A stretch of 64,000 nucleotides of DNA. Source: Prosopocoilus inquinatus (taxonomy: Eukaryota; Arthropoda; Insecta; Coleoptera; Lucanidae). The position numbers were made by a program, and so were the translations under genes. A model generated the notes under the pieces. That model was given only the letters and a program-made list of their open reading frames with translations. It was not told the DNA's origin and did no database searches. The DNA lies in NCBI GenBank assembly GCA_036172665.1, contig CM069870.1, positions 56,234,212 to 56,298,211 of the forward strand, given 5' to 3'. The stretch's first letter is position 1; the number at the start of each line of letters is the position of its first letter. Shown here piece by piece: positions 54,607 through 64,000 of this stretch.

Positions 54607-57600
54607 GGCAGTTTATCAGGAGGTGAAAAAATTGGGGCTTATTAAACTAAGGCTCTACCGTGACTAAAATATAATCATTGACTAACGACTGATCAACGAA
54701 ATCTTTAAAGAAGTCTATGAGTTCTATGAAGGCTATTCACAACAACTAAACTAGTCACAAGTTAGTAACGTTTCAGTAGTGACAGAAACTTATATTTTTT
54801 AAAAGTACTACACTGACAGATAAAAAAAATCGACCACTTGACGTTCTTGACGACTAGACGTTGAACGAGTTGCAACCGAATACCTTACTTGCGTCTTTGT
54901 TTTATAGCCTTGCCAGAGAAAATTCAAAACCTGTAATTTGCTTTTCAAGAACTTGAAGCAAGTTTTTGAACACATCTGTACCAACCGAAACTTGTTTCTG
55001 TTTCTTAAAAATGTTGAGATGGAGAAGGTGATCTTATACTTTATTTATTTTCAGAATAATTGTGAATATTTCTTTTATTTCCGAAAAGATAAAAAGACTA
55101 AAAACTTCTCCAACCCTTCCCTGGCTGTGGTAATGGTGAAGATACCAGTTTGTGGTTTTTGACATCTATCTTCGTAATCTTCAAACTCCAAACGTTTCTT
55201 ATAAAAACAGCCCATGAGAAAAAAAACTTTTCCGTTGGGAAACCGAAAAAAAAACTACGAGAAAAATAAATAGGAGTACATTTTACAGAAAAGTTAAATT
55301 TAGATGTATATTTAAACTTCTTAAAAAGGACAAACATGAGGTAGTATTATTTTTGAGTTTACAGTAGCAAGAACCTCTGTCGCTGACACGAGCTATTTTT
55401 GTCGAAAACATTCTGGAAAAAGCTGTTTTGCGCAACCGGTGAATATTGAAGCTTCTTTAATTTGGAAAGTAGGTTTTCTTTGCGGAATATTTTAATATGT
55501 CTGGATGTAATAAGATTGGTACCACCTCGTGGATGTTTTTCTCAACTTTGTCAAATTGTTGACAAAGGTTGTTTTTGTAAAAAAGAAAACGCTTCAATTA
55601 CTTTCACATAATCAGTATATCTAGTTCAAAATGTGTAGACCTCGCACGTTATCTGTTATCTTAATAATGACTGTTTCTGCTTATATTAAAAGGTAAATGC
55701 GAAGTATAAGTTATAGAATTGATTCTTTAAAAGGTAAAGGTGGTTTTGATTCTAAGAAAAAAAAATTAAAAATTCGATGAGTCAATTAGCTTTTAATTTG
55801 TTTTCCTAGATGAACTTATTTCATAATCTTTTCAGACGTCCGTAAAATTTTAATTCAATATCAAAGATAAAAATGATTTTTAATGCATGTGCTAATATTA
55901 TATTTCATGAATGTGTCTTAAGAAAGGTTTAAGAGAAACGTTACTGTTTTAATTCTAGATGTTGTTGAAGTTTGAAGGTGACCCCTTTCTTGAATCATTC
56001 GACACAAACATCAAATACTTGGTAATCCCATCACGTTCATCCTACACTTGCTAACTAGATTAAGCCATGTAATTAGCTTTAACCAGTAAGCATTCGATGA
56101 TTGCAGCAACGTCTACAATCAAAATACAAATACCCAGTGCCTGCTGCACTGTAGAGAATAATAAAAGCTAAAGGAAAGAACGAACGCTGTAGTAAGAGGC
56201 ACGTCTCAAAATTATCATAGATTTTAAATTAGAAATGATTACGTGCAGTAAATCAAACTTAATGGAACTTATTTTGGATTAAGCCGGTGGATATAATTCA
56301 CTCCGAATTAAACCGAAATTACCGAGCATATGCAAGGCCGTATTAGAGTTTGCGATAATTAAATCGCGTCGCGTTTGAATCTGAGACATTTGGTGGGCAT
56401 TAGCAAGTCCGAACGCCACACACCGCGCAGTAAAAGTGATTTGTGATGGTCGCAATCCTCTGCATTGCAAATCCTCCATTCTTCACGGCTGAGGACCGTT
56501 TGCGAGGGATTAAGCGATCTGACCAATTCCAATTATTATTCCGTATACTGATATTAAAACAACGGGGTCACCTAAGGTGGATCGTTCTAAAAAGCTTCGC
56601 AGCCGCCGGTGATTTAAGCTCAGGACGTTCAAACAATGCACGCAAAAACCATCCTCAACGAAAGGTTAACGGTACGGCTGCTTGAAACGTGAACTACCGG
56701 CTTTGTCTCAAAATTATTACCTACCCATTTCATTAATTTTATGTTTCGTAGATATTATTTTATTAAATCCCATCGAATTTTGAATTAAAAAAGATTAACG
56801 TGGAAAAATTAAATTACAATAAAGGCAGCCGTCCGCAAGCTCTTCTGCTTTTCACGCTATAAATTGTAAACTTTTTAAAGTTGTTGTCTTGTTCGCGTGT
56901 TTCAAGTCAGTGAAGTAAACCAAGCTCGCGCTTCGCTGCAAACCTGCGACTTCATCACACGCTTGTGGATGACGTGACTTCCTGAGGATGACTTCTTCTT
57001 CCTACACGCCTCTTGAGCTTTCATAGTTGTTCTAATTGTAATTTAACAAGCTTTACTTGGTCTTATCTTACAAGGAGATGGAAGTGCATGCAATTTCAGT
57101 GACTGTAGAAAGCAAAACTGGACAATATTTAAATAGTTGGTGAGTGGTACGTCACCAAAGAGCTCAAATAATACTTACATACAACGTGTCCAAGAAAACA
57201 TGCAATAAATGCAAAACTTTTTTATTTTATTCTTTATAAGTTTGTATTTTATCCAAAACTCATAAAAATATGTAAAATCTCAAAAAAAATGTACATATTT
57301 AAGTGTATACGAGATTTTGAATGCAGCGAGTAAAGCGATGTCAATTTTACTACCTTCAAAATCAAGAAAAGTGTACGATAAAACCTAAGTGCCAACATAA
57401 TGAAAACTCCTTTAAACAGTATGCCATTTTTTACTCCCTAGGGAGAAACACAAACTTACTACCAGGCATGAATTAAAAAGAATAATATTAAAATAGAAAT
57501 CTTCTTCTATTGAGTTGCTTGAATCATAATAACTTTCAAAATTCAGTCACTCTAATATGTAAAACAGTAGAAGATCTGCAAATTTCTGAAAAGATCAAAT

Positions 57601-58940
57601 GCAAACGAAATGATAACAACAATAATATAAACGCGATATTATTTACAGGGTAACAGTATCGTAAACATTTAGATAAAATTGGTTCCGTTTTATACGTGAT
57701 ATTCTTGGCTGTTACTTAAATCTGAATTGTAGACTGCAATAATATAGCAGTGAGTTCGTGTGATCCAGACATTGTATAATATTTGTGTTGTATATTACAA
57801 ACTTGTCTCCATTTCATTGCGGCGTGTACTCGCATGTTAATGCTATATTCCGCCATTCGAACACATACTAAACTGCTAATATATCGCGCCCTGTATTATT
57901 TCAGTGAGCGTTCTGGCTTTCTGTTGGTTGCATTGCTACGAACAAAGGAAATGGTTTGGTTTTTATGTTCGTTACGGTTTGATTTTGTTGAACTATTTAA
58001 AAAAAGATTTCCACTAAAATAATAAGAGAAATTTTCGGAAAAATAACGTCACGTGCGACCTAATTTCTTTTAATTTGTACTAATACAAATAAAAACTTGA
58101 ATTACAATAACAAGGTAGATTCGTCTGTTTTACTTCTATTCACAATTCTGCTTTTTACAACTTTAAAGATCGATATTTTAAACTTATTTCTAAAGCCCTG
58201 TACTGTTTATTCTGCATCACAGAAAAATAAATTTAATTATTATTTCATTCCACTTCGATGACTAAGCTATGTTTCTGAAGTAATTCGAAAAGTGAAAAAA
58301 ATAATTGTAATGTAATAATAATTTTGTATCACAGGAGATGATACAACGGGTCATTTAATAACATTTGATGAAAAATGTTAACTAAATATAAACCAATAAT
58401 GTACTACTAGCGTTTAAATGAGGAAGTTGTGTCTTCTGAAAATAAGGATAAAAATTGATTTGTCAACCGAGTCACTCGTAATACAAAACCAAGACATTTT
58501 CTTCTTAAAGCCTATTTTACATTATCATATAAAATGATACCTGAAAAAGGTATATCAAGTTTTAGGATAGTGTAAAATAGTGAAACCAATTATGGTACTA
58601 TAAAATCGCACAGAAACAGATGTGTTTGTGTCCTTTTCATAACATTTCTTTGCTAATATTTTTTGATACTATTTTCTCGTAACATAAATTAGTATAACGT
58701 AAAACAGCCTTAAATGCAGGTACAACCGCTTAAAATAGTTTTTAACTGTAAAATTCAGAATATGAAATGTCACGTCAGTTTGACATCAGTCAATCTGAAG
58801 CGTCTGAAGTCGTCTGTGGTCACATGATAGTGTCTCACTAGATCCTGACAATGCATTGTAATAACAGCTCTTGACCCCTGCAATCTGCAATACATAACCG
58901 TTTTCAAAAAGTGTACACACACATCGTCGCGGCAGTAGAC
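54607..58940. other. unassigned DNA; GC-richer patch at 56280-57000
   Basis: No gene or element recognised over more than 4 kb. The patch at about 56280-57000 is GC-richer with short frames on both strands (56279-56479 minus, 56443-56685 plus) lacking family features. Confidence 0.55.
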
Positions 58941-58945
58941 ATCAT

Positions 58946-59002
58946 GGCAGTAGAAGAAATCGGAGGAAAGACGCGGTTGCAACCGGAAGCCAGAAATTCA
59001 AC
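58946..59002 (+). repeat. family 3 repeat fragment without ribozyme core
   Basis: GGCAGTAGAAGAAATCGGAG to CCAGAAATTCAAC aligns with 46993-47047. The similarity begins at the base that follows the predicted cleavage site of the family 3 hammerhead; no CTGACGA/GAAA core is present upstream. Confidence 0.55.
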
Positions 59003-59575
59003 GATGGACGACGGCTGCGGAAGCCTTCAAGTTAAACCACACACATCGTATTGACATTTAAAGACGATTTCATCATATTTATATGGTCTCAAACTTTTAG
59101 AGGTTATAATAATAAGGCCGAAACAATTTTCTTATCCGCGAGTGTACATTTTTTTTTTTTTTTAATATTAAATTTTATTAAATTTCATTGAGACAGAACG
59201 CTTCTCCTGCGTTCCTCCAAATCAATTTGAGAAACGTCAAGTGAAAGTTATCTTTTACTGTGTGGAGCGTGATCACTGAAGAAGGAAGACGGCTTAAAGG
59301 TAAATTCATTTTTGAGAGAACATGCGGTAATTTTCTAATTGACCACAATTTTAATTTTAAACAATATTTTCCTATATGACCTTTTCTTATGTTTTAAAAT
59401 AAGGACACTTTATTCTTAAGCTGCCTTCATTTTTCTGTGTCCGCGCTGTGTACCGTGAAAGGTAAATAAAATTTAGCCTAATTTCAAATAATACATCAAT
59501 AAAATCTGGTGTAAAATGCTAATAAAGAAAAATCCATTTGTTCCACATTTTCTTGAAAGGCGCTACATAGGGTGT
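59003..59575. other. unassigned DNA; T-run at 59150-59163
   Basis: Nothing identified apart from a homopolymer T-run. Confidence 0.6.
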
Positions 59576-59579
59576 TCTT

Positions 59580-60892
59580 TTACTGTGTGCAAATAAAAAA
59601 AACCTCAGTATAAGTACGTGAAATGCTACCTTCTGCGCATATTTTCGGGTGGCTACCGAATTATAGTCAAAAAAATTCGGAGGTTCCACTTGTTTGAAAC
59701 TGCTGAAATGTGCGAGAGTGAAACATTCAGCAAGGTCATTGACGCCTTCCTCTGTAGTCAATGGGTGTGCTTACACACAGCATACAGTCCCGTATTTAAA
59801 CTCATTCTCCAGCATTTCGTAACAAAAATCACTGATATCGTTTATTACAATGTCCGGGCCCTATGTGCGTTTTCGAGGACTTTCCAGTACAAGAGTAACA
59901 TATCTGTTTTTTCGTTATTTACTATTTATTTATTTACGATCTTAATATGCGTTTTTACGAATGAAAAATCTTCGTTTGTCATATTTATCGTAACTGTAGA
60001 ACGCTAATGTAATACTGCCCCACCTTGAACGCGTTACAGCGGCCGCCGTTGTAAAAACACAAAAAATTGGCGTAATAAAAAGCATCAAAAGAAATGCGAA
60101 CCTGCGACTTTACCGAACGCATGCGAGATTATTTTATGATACTAATCAATTTGTAAATATTGGAATTTGCAATGCAAGCGCTTTAAAAATGCTTTACTTA
60201 GCCGATTTTCTTAACTGAATTAATAGAAATTGTAACTTTAATGTCAGTCATACTGGTAGTGAGCACATATGAATTTTAACAGCTATTTAATTCTCCCTAG
60301 TGTGATTACGTAAGGCGGCCGATTTTAAACTTTTTGTACAGTTTAAAATCGTAGATAAATTACAACATTATTTCAAAGTTTTTTTATTAAACTAAAGAAG
60401 TCTTAATCTATTTAATTAGAAATTGAAGGTTTGTGAGGGTAAAATATCCGAAAATAAACGATGAATGACAGTGATGTTATTATTTAACTCATCCGCATTT
60501 TTTGTGCAGTAATTATAATCGTCGGCTTATAATTTCAAAATACCTAAAATTGTAATTACTTGGAGCGAAGTAGCACTTGTTTTAATTAATATAGGCGCTT
60601 TGTGAGCCCGTATAAAATGTTTCGAAAGTTACGATCTATTAATAGGCCTCATATGGATCAAACAGATGTTCGTTTGCGACATCATAAAACACTGACCTAT
60701 ATTCAGGTCGTCATTCTCATAAGCAAGGCGGCGTACCATCCAGTCATTAGCTATGCCAGATTTTCTCAAAATCTTCCAATGCATTTTTCTCGAAAACTAT
60801 TAAGTTAGTGTTAAGGGCATATAAGTTTAATCGTTGCCATTTATGGTGATGTATTACAGGTTTAAATATTTGTACGCAGTAAAAGAACACCC
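59580..60892. mobile_element. possible TIR-bounded element, about 1.3 kb
   Basis: GGGTGTTCTTTTACTGTGTG at 59580 and its near-complement CGCAGTAAAAGAACACCC ending at 60892 face each other; the match is about 25 bases with two mismatches. The interior contains a 129-codon plus frame (59618-60007) with a hydrophobic C-terminal half that I do not recognise. No clear target duplication, so the two ends may be independent fragments. Confidence 0.45.
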
Positions 60893-60894
60893 TT

Positions 60895-61289
60895 TAAACA
60901 GAATGTTTCAGTCAAGGCGGATTCCTTCATAACTCTCTAATTACTCATTTTACAAAAAAAAATGTTTCAATTGAAATTTATTTCCTTTCATGTGAAGTAT
61001 ATTTTAAAATGTTTCTAATAAATTACTTGATAACATGTGGAGCATACTTTAAAGTATTACATTTTCGGATTCCGGACTGAATTTTAATGGGACTTTGTGT
61101 ACCACACATACGGTCTAATCTAAACCTTTTTGGGTTATTCAATTTTTTTTTTTAAATAAGGCCATTGCAGTACTACTACAGTCGTTCTCGAACGAATCGT
61201 TCATTTTATTAGTATGAAAGACTCAAGAGATTCGTTCTTTAAAAAACACTCCAACGACAACACATTGCATTAGGATTCAGAAATTGAAG
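60895..61289. other. unassigned AT-rich DNA
   Basis: Nothing identified. Confidence 0.6.
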
Positions 61290-61290
61290 A

Positions 61291-61335
61291 TTCTGCTGAC
61301 GAGGCCTTAAATAGGGCTGAAACAGCTGTACAGAG
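61291..61335 (+). ncRNA. hammerhead ribozyme, family 2, intact core (copy F)
   Basis: Helix I TTCTG with CAGAG (one G-U), core CTGACGA, stem II GGCC...GGGCT, core GAAAC, palindromic helix III ACAGCTGT, cleavage base A (GUA). N7 is C here and A in the other copies, stem II and its loop differ, yet every invariant base is kept. Confidence 0.82.
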
Positions 61336-61384
61336 GATGTTTGAGGGATCCATTGCAATGAAAAACAACAAAATTTCTTATTTT
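61291..61384 (+). repeat. diverged retrozyme fragment F
   Basis: Hammerhead followed by GAGGATGTTTGAGGGATCCA for GAGGCTGCTCGAGGTTTTCA, then TTGCAATGAAAAACAACAAAATTTCTT for the unit's end. It abuts a transposase relic whose C-terminal part it replaces, so it probably inserted there. Confidence 0.75.
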
Positions 61385-61750
61385 TAACGTAACTCCAGAC
61401 AAAAAATTCCAATGGGGTCAAATCCGGAAATCTAAGTGGCCATAAAATAGATCTGCGGTTTTCAATCCACAAATTAGGGAATCTATTATTAAGATAATTC
61501 GCGGATTATGTTCGAATTGTCAGCAAAATTGGACTCTTCTTTCTTGATCTCCATCTGTAAGTACTTGTAAAATAATATATTTATATGGATGGTACTTGTG
61601 ACGTTTTTATTTATATGAATGATACCTTTGTGCTGTCTTTGTCGAAATGTTAATGGTAAGTTCTATTTCTTTAACCGACGTTTGAGGATGTTCTTGAACA
61701 CATTGTCTCACGTTTAACTCGACATTCTCATTTTTTGATTTGGGATTCCT
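61385..61750 (-). pseudogene. Tc1/mariner-superfamily transposase relic
   Basis: Minus frames read NVELNVRQCVQEHPQTSVKE then LTINISTKTAQR (helix-turn-helix region, usually vRq.v..hP..svrela..l.iS..tv.r) and, closer to 61385, SILWPLRFPDLTPLEFFVWS then YVKNK (third catalytic-Asp region, WPPRSPDLTPLDFFLWGYVKNKVY). The middle is missing or scrambled. Ends at the retrozyme fragment F. Confidence 0.7.
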
Positions 61751-61754
61751 AATT

Positions 61755-62558
61755 GGTACATTCGCTGAGCTTCTATAAAATGTTTATGACAGAGACTGGA
61801 ACAACTTAACATATCACATTTTCCAATATTATTAAAGGAATACATAAATAATATGTCAAGTAAATACCTGCTGCAGCAATATTACTTTCGTAAACAATAA
61901 TTTTGTTTTACAGTGGATTTTTTTTCTCATAGCGGACTACTCAACTTATAAATAGTTAAATTTACACTCTAAACTTTAAGCCTCATTTGTGTCACCCCAG
62001 ATTTACTTTAATCGGCGAATGTTTCCCATGGAATCAATTATTATAATAATCGTTTCTATAGAGTTAACTGGAGCTTAAATTTTAATTGAAAATGATGCAA
62101 AACACCTTAAATTATTTTAACATATGCTATTTGTACTTTACGTCATAAATTATTTTAGTCAAGGTTAGTCATGGATTTTACAATTATTTAGATTGTTTTA
62201 GATTCGTGTAATCATTTTTTGTTTGTCAAAATTGATTAAGCAGTTCAGAAAAAGTGTACTGGCCGTTATTTCTTTAGTTTCTTGGTTTTACTTGCAGTTA
62301 ATAGCTTCTTGAGTTTATTTCATGAAAACGTTCTTGACCTAAATAATTTTTTCTGTCTCGGTATAAAGGATAATTTACAGAAAAAAAGGGACTTTGAAAT
62401 TAAAGTCTGATCTGATTACAAAAATGATCATATGAATATTAATTTTTCTGAAAAGTCTATTCCTGTAGTTCACTACGATTATGTTTTGAAAAATATGCTT
62501 TTTAAAGAGCAGGAAAAAAATATATTAAAAAACGTCAAATCTTACTTGTTGTTCCATA
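61755..62558. other. unassigned AT-rich DNA
   Basis: Nothing identified. Confidence 0.6.
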
Positions 62559-62570
62559 AGTAAAATTAAA

Positions 62571-62690
62571 TTGAAGTTGGTTCTTGTACGATGAAAATTG
62601 TAAGTACAAAGTTTCTTTAATCTCGAACCGGACAGAAGTATGAAGGGAAAACACTCAACGTTTCGCTATAAATCTATAGCTTTTGTACTT
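62571..62690 (-). mobile_element. solo PLE 3' end with perfect 12-bp target duplication
   Basis: 120 bp homologous to the outer end of the 49-52 kb PLE (GTAAGTACAAAG, ACCGGACAGAAGTATGAAGG, ACACTCAACGTTTCGCTATA). AGTAAAATTAAA is found at 62559-62570 and 62691-62702. The element's own 5' end lies inside the hammerhead, just after stem II, followed by TTTTGTACTT. It defines the true PLE 3' end, about 30 bp beyond the left palindrome arm. Confidence 0.9.
62652..62680 (-). ncRNA. truncated family 1 hammerhead
   Basis: Minus-strand reading: stem II GCTATAGATTTATAGC, GAAA, ACGT, U, GAGTG. The CTGACGA half is missing because the element is truncated there, so it cannot cleave by itself. Confidence 0.8.
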
Positions 62691-62704
62691 AGTAAAATTA
62701 AACT

Positions 62705-63105
62705 TAGAAGTTAAAAAAGCGTAAAGGTAAAAATGAAATTGAAGAGAAAATTTAAACTCTACTTCAAAAAGTGTCGCAAGAAAGTGCTAACAGAAGTAAA
62801 GTATTTGTTACCAGTTATTAATTATTAGTAGAGGAAAGAAAATGGAAATTTTTAGTTCTTTAGTTCTAATGTTATCTGGAACACGCTGTATGTTCGTTAA
62901 ATGTTAATTAAAATTCGCATTTTCTTATTCTATTTAAAAATATTCATATGCGCAGTCGTTTGCCATTCTGTTGTTATATAAAGTCGCTTGTAAATTCTTT
63001 ATTTGGTAGAATAAGAAATAAAAATATATATAAGAAATAAATAATAAAAATATAAATAATAAATACGTGACATTAATATATAAACTGTAGAAGCACTGTT
63101 TGTAT
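62705..63105. other. unassigned AT-rich DNA upstream of the tRNA
   Basis: Nothing identified. Confidence 0.6.
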
Positions 63106-63107
63106 GG

Positions 63108-63180
63108 GACCGTGTGGCCTAATGGATAAGGCGTCGGACTTCGGATCCGAAGATTGCAGGTTCGAGTCCTGTCACGGTCG
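63108..63180 (+). tRNA. tRNA-Arg (anticodon TCG)
   Basis: A 73-nt cloverleaf. The acceptor stem GACCGTG pairs with CACGGTC, and the discriminator base is G. The D arm is GGCC-TAATGGATAA-GGC. The anticodon stem TCGGA/TCCGA encloses the loop CTTCGGA, giving anticodon TCG, which reads CGA (and CGG) arginine codons. The T arm is CAGG-TTCGAGT-CCTG. Internal A box TGGCCTAATGG and B box GGTTCGAGTCC are intact, no CCA is encoded and there is no intron. A run of T at about 63190 fits an RNA polymerase III terminator. It is the only host gene in the window I am sure of. Confidence 0.97.
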
Positions 63181-63186
63181 ACACAA

Positions 63187-63196
63187 ACGATTTTTT
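63187..63196 (+). terminator. RNA polymerase III terminator of tRNA-Arg
   Basis: Run of six T a few bases after the mature tRNA 3' end, the usual pol III stop signal. Confidence 0.7.
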
Positions 63197-63199
63197 GCA

Positions 63200-63955
63200 T
63201 TTTCCAACTGAATTAATTATTTCTTTTTTATTTTCAAGCCAGTAAACAAAATAAACGGTAACTTTAGTGAAGATGAAGTTTTATTACTTCGTTAAGGCAT
63301 GTAATTCTAGAAACAATCATAAATCATAGGAGTACATTTTTCCGTTCCTGCATAAAATATGTGTGTTAATTGCAGCTTCGAAGCCGTAACATTTTTTGAA
63401 AATAATTTTATTCAAAGCTACACCAATTTTTATTCAAACTTAATTTTGTATTATTGATTTTTTATTAAATTACAGACATAGTGAAATTTATTATTTTTTT
63501 CTTTCCTGCCACATTAATGTTCTTAAAATTGTGTTTTAATTGGTGTAAAAACAAATGCAGAGAAGCAATGATAGTAAATGATTAAAATAGTAACGAGAAG
63601 GAAAATAAATCTGTGGCTTGATTCTTCAAGGATCAAAGCCAATACATCAACATATGAACCTACATATGTAGCCTAAAACAGGAGGTGATATTTGAAATAC
63701 CGACATTTCAATATTAAAAAAAATCAATTAATTAATAATAAATAAATCATGTCACTTTGTAATATTTTTAAGTTATTTATACTCTTTACAACAAATAGAG
63801 AGTATGATTATTTTAGATAATTACCAGTTATCATAGGAAAGAAACTTTTTCTATTTTAGTAATCTATTTTATTCTTTATTATTACATTATTATTTAAAGA
63901 AATTATTAATTATTTAATATGTAATTATAATAGGAGTACTAGATACAAATTTTAA
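63200..63955. other. unassigned AT-rich DNA
   Basis: Nothing identified between the tRNA and the Tc1-like end. Confidence 0.6.
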
Positions 63956-63957
63956 TA

Positions 63958-64000
63958 CACTCTGTTCAAAAAATTCCGGACATTCAGTTTTTTCCACGAC
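63958..64000 (+). mobile_element. left end of a Tc1-like element, continues past the window
   Basis: CACTCTGTTCAAAAAATTCC then GGACAT, preceded by TA at 63956-63957, is a typical Tc1-like terminal repeat. The body lies outside the window. Confidence 0.65.

Noticed and set aside
63108..63180. tRNA-derived SINE instead of a tRNA gene
   Set aside because: All stems are intact, a pol III terminator follows directly, and no SINE body or poly(A) tail is attached.
1..64000. CRISPR arrays, bacterial operons, rRNA genes
   Set aside because: No regularly spaced repeats with unique spacers, no ribosomal RNA signatures, and the DNA is clearly eukaryotic.

Overview
The window looks like AT-rich, gene-poor DNA from an insect (at least an arthropod) nuclear genome. 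The evidence is a eukaryotic tRNA-Arg with internal A and B boxes and a T-run terminator, mariner, Tc1 and pogo-type transposons, non-LTR reverse-transcriptase fragments, a Penelope-like element (PLE), and a decayed copy of a protein family that is highly repeated in arthropod genomes. The order and species cannot be told from the sequence. I found no convincing host protein-coding gene. Apart from the tRNA, everything identifiable is mobile or derived from mobile elements, set in unassigned intergenic or intronic DNA with some GC-richer islands.

Layout. 1-1.0 kb: 5' half of a mariner. 1-11 kb: mostly unassigned, with a decayed hammerhead-like relic near 7.8 kb and a GC-rich stretch at 9.4-11 kb. 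11.27-12.31 kb: a 1-kb fold-back element. 14.8-23.2 kb: LINE reverse-transcriptase relic, several MITEs, a hammerhead repeat with a duplicated flank, an internally deleted Tc1/mariner and a pogo-like MITE. 24.1-25.4 kb: full-length but dead mariner with both ends. 27.6-29 kb: arthropod repeat pseudogene followed by a LINE fragment. 29.3-36.6 kb: the densest zone, with an inverted pair of hammerhead repeats and a Tc1 element carrying a stack of nested insertions. 49.0-52.3 kb: a 3.3-kb palindrome made of two head-to-head, 5'-truncated PLE copies. 52.8-62.7 kb: mariner, hammerhead-repeat and solo PLE fragments. 63.1 kb: tRNA-Arg(TCG). 63.96 kb: a Tc1-like end running out of the window.

The main discovery is a set of hammerhead ribozyme (HHR) motifs of three sequence families. 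Family 1 lies in the PLE 3' region. Family 2 lies in a short non-coding repeat that recurs as partial tandem arrays of a 311-bp unit, as expected for animal retrozymes. Family 3 is present as one intact and one decayed motif. Family 1, family 3 and the intact family 2 copies have a very short, self-complementary helix III (ACGU or ACAGCUGU), as known for PLE and retrozyme hammerheads that act as dimers. Two retrozyme insertions and one solo PLE insertion are each flanked by a perfect 12-bp A/T-rich target duplication, and both element types form head-to-head inverted insertions. This fits, but does not prove, a model in which the PLE protein (reverse transcriptase plus GIY-YIG endonuclease) mobilises the protein-less retrozyme. 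The HHR calls rest on motif and helix matching by eye; cleavage has not been tested.
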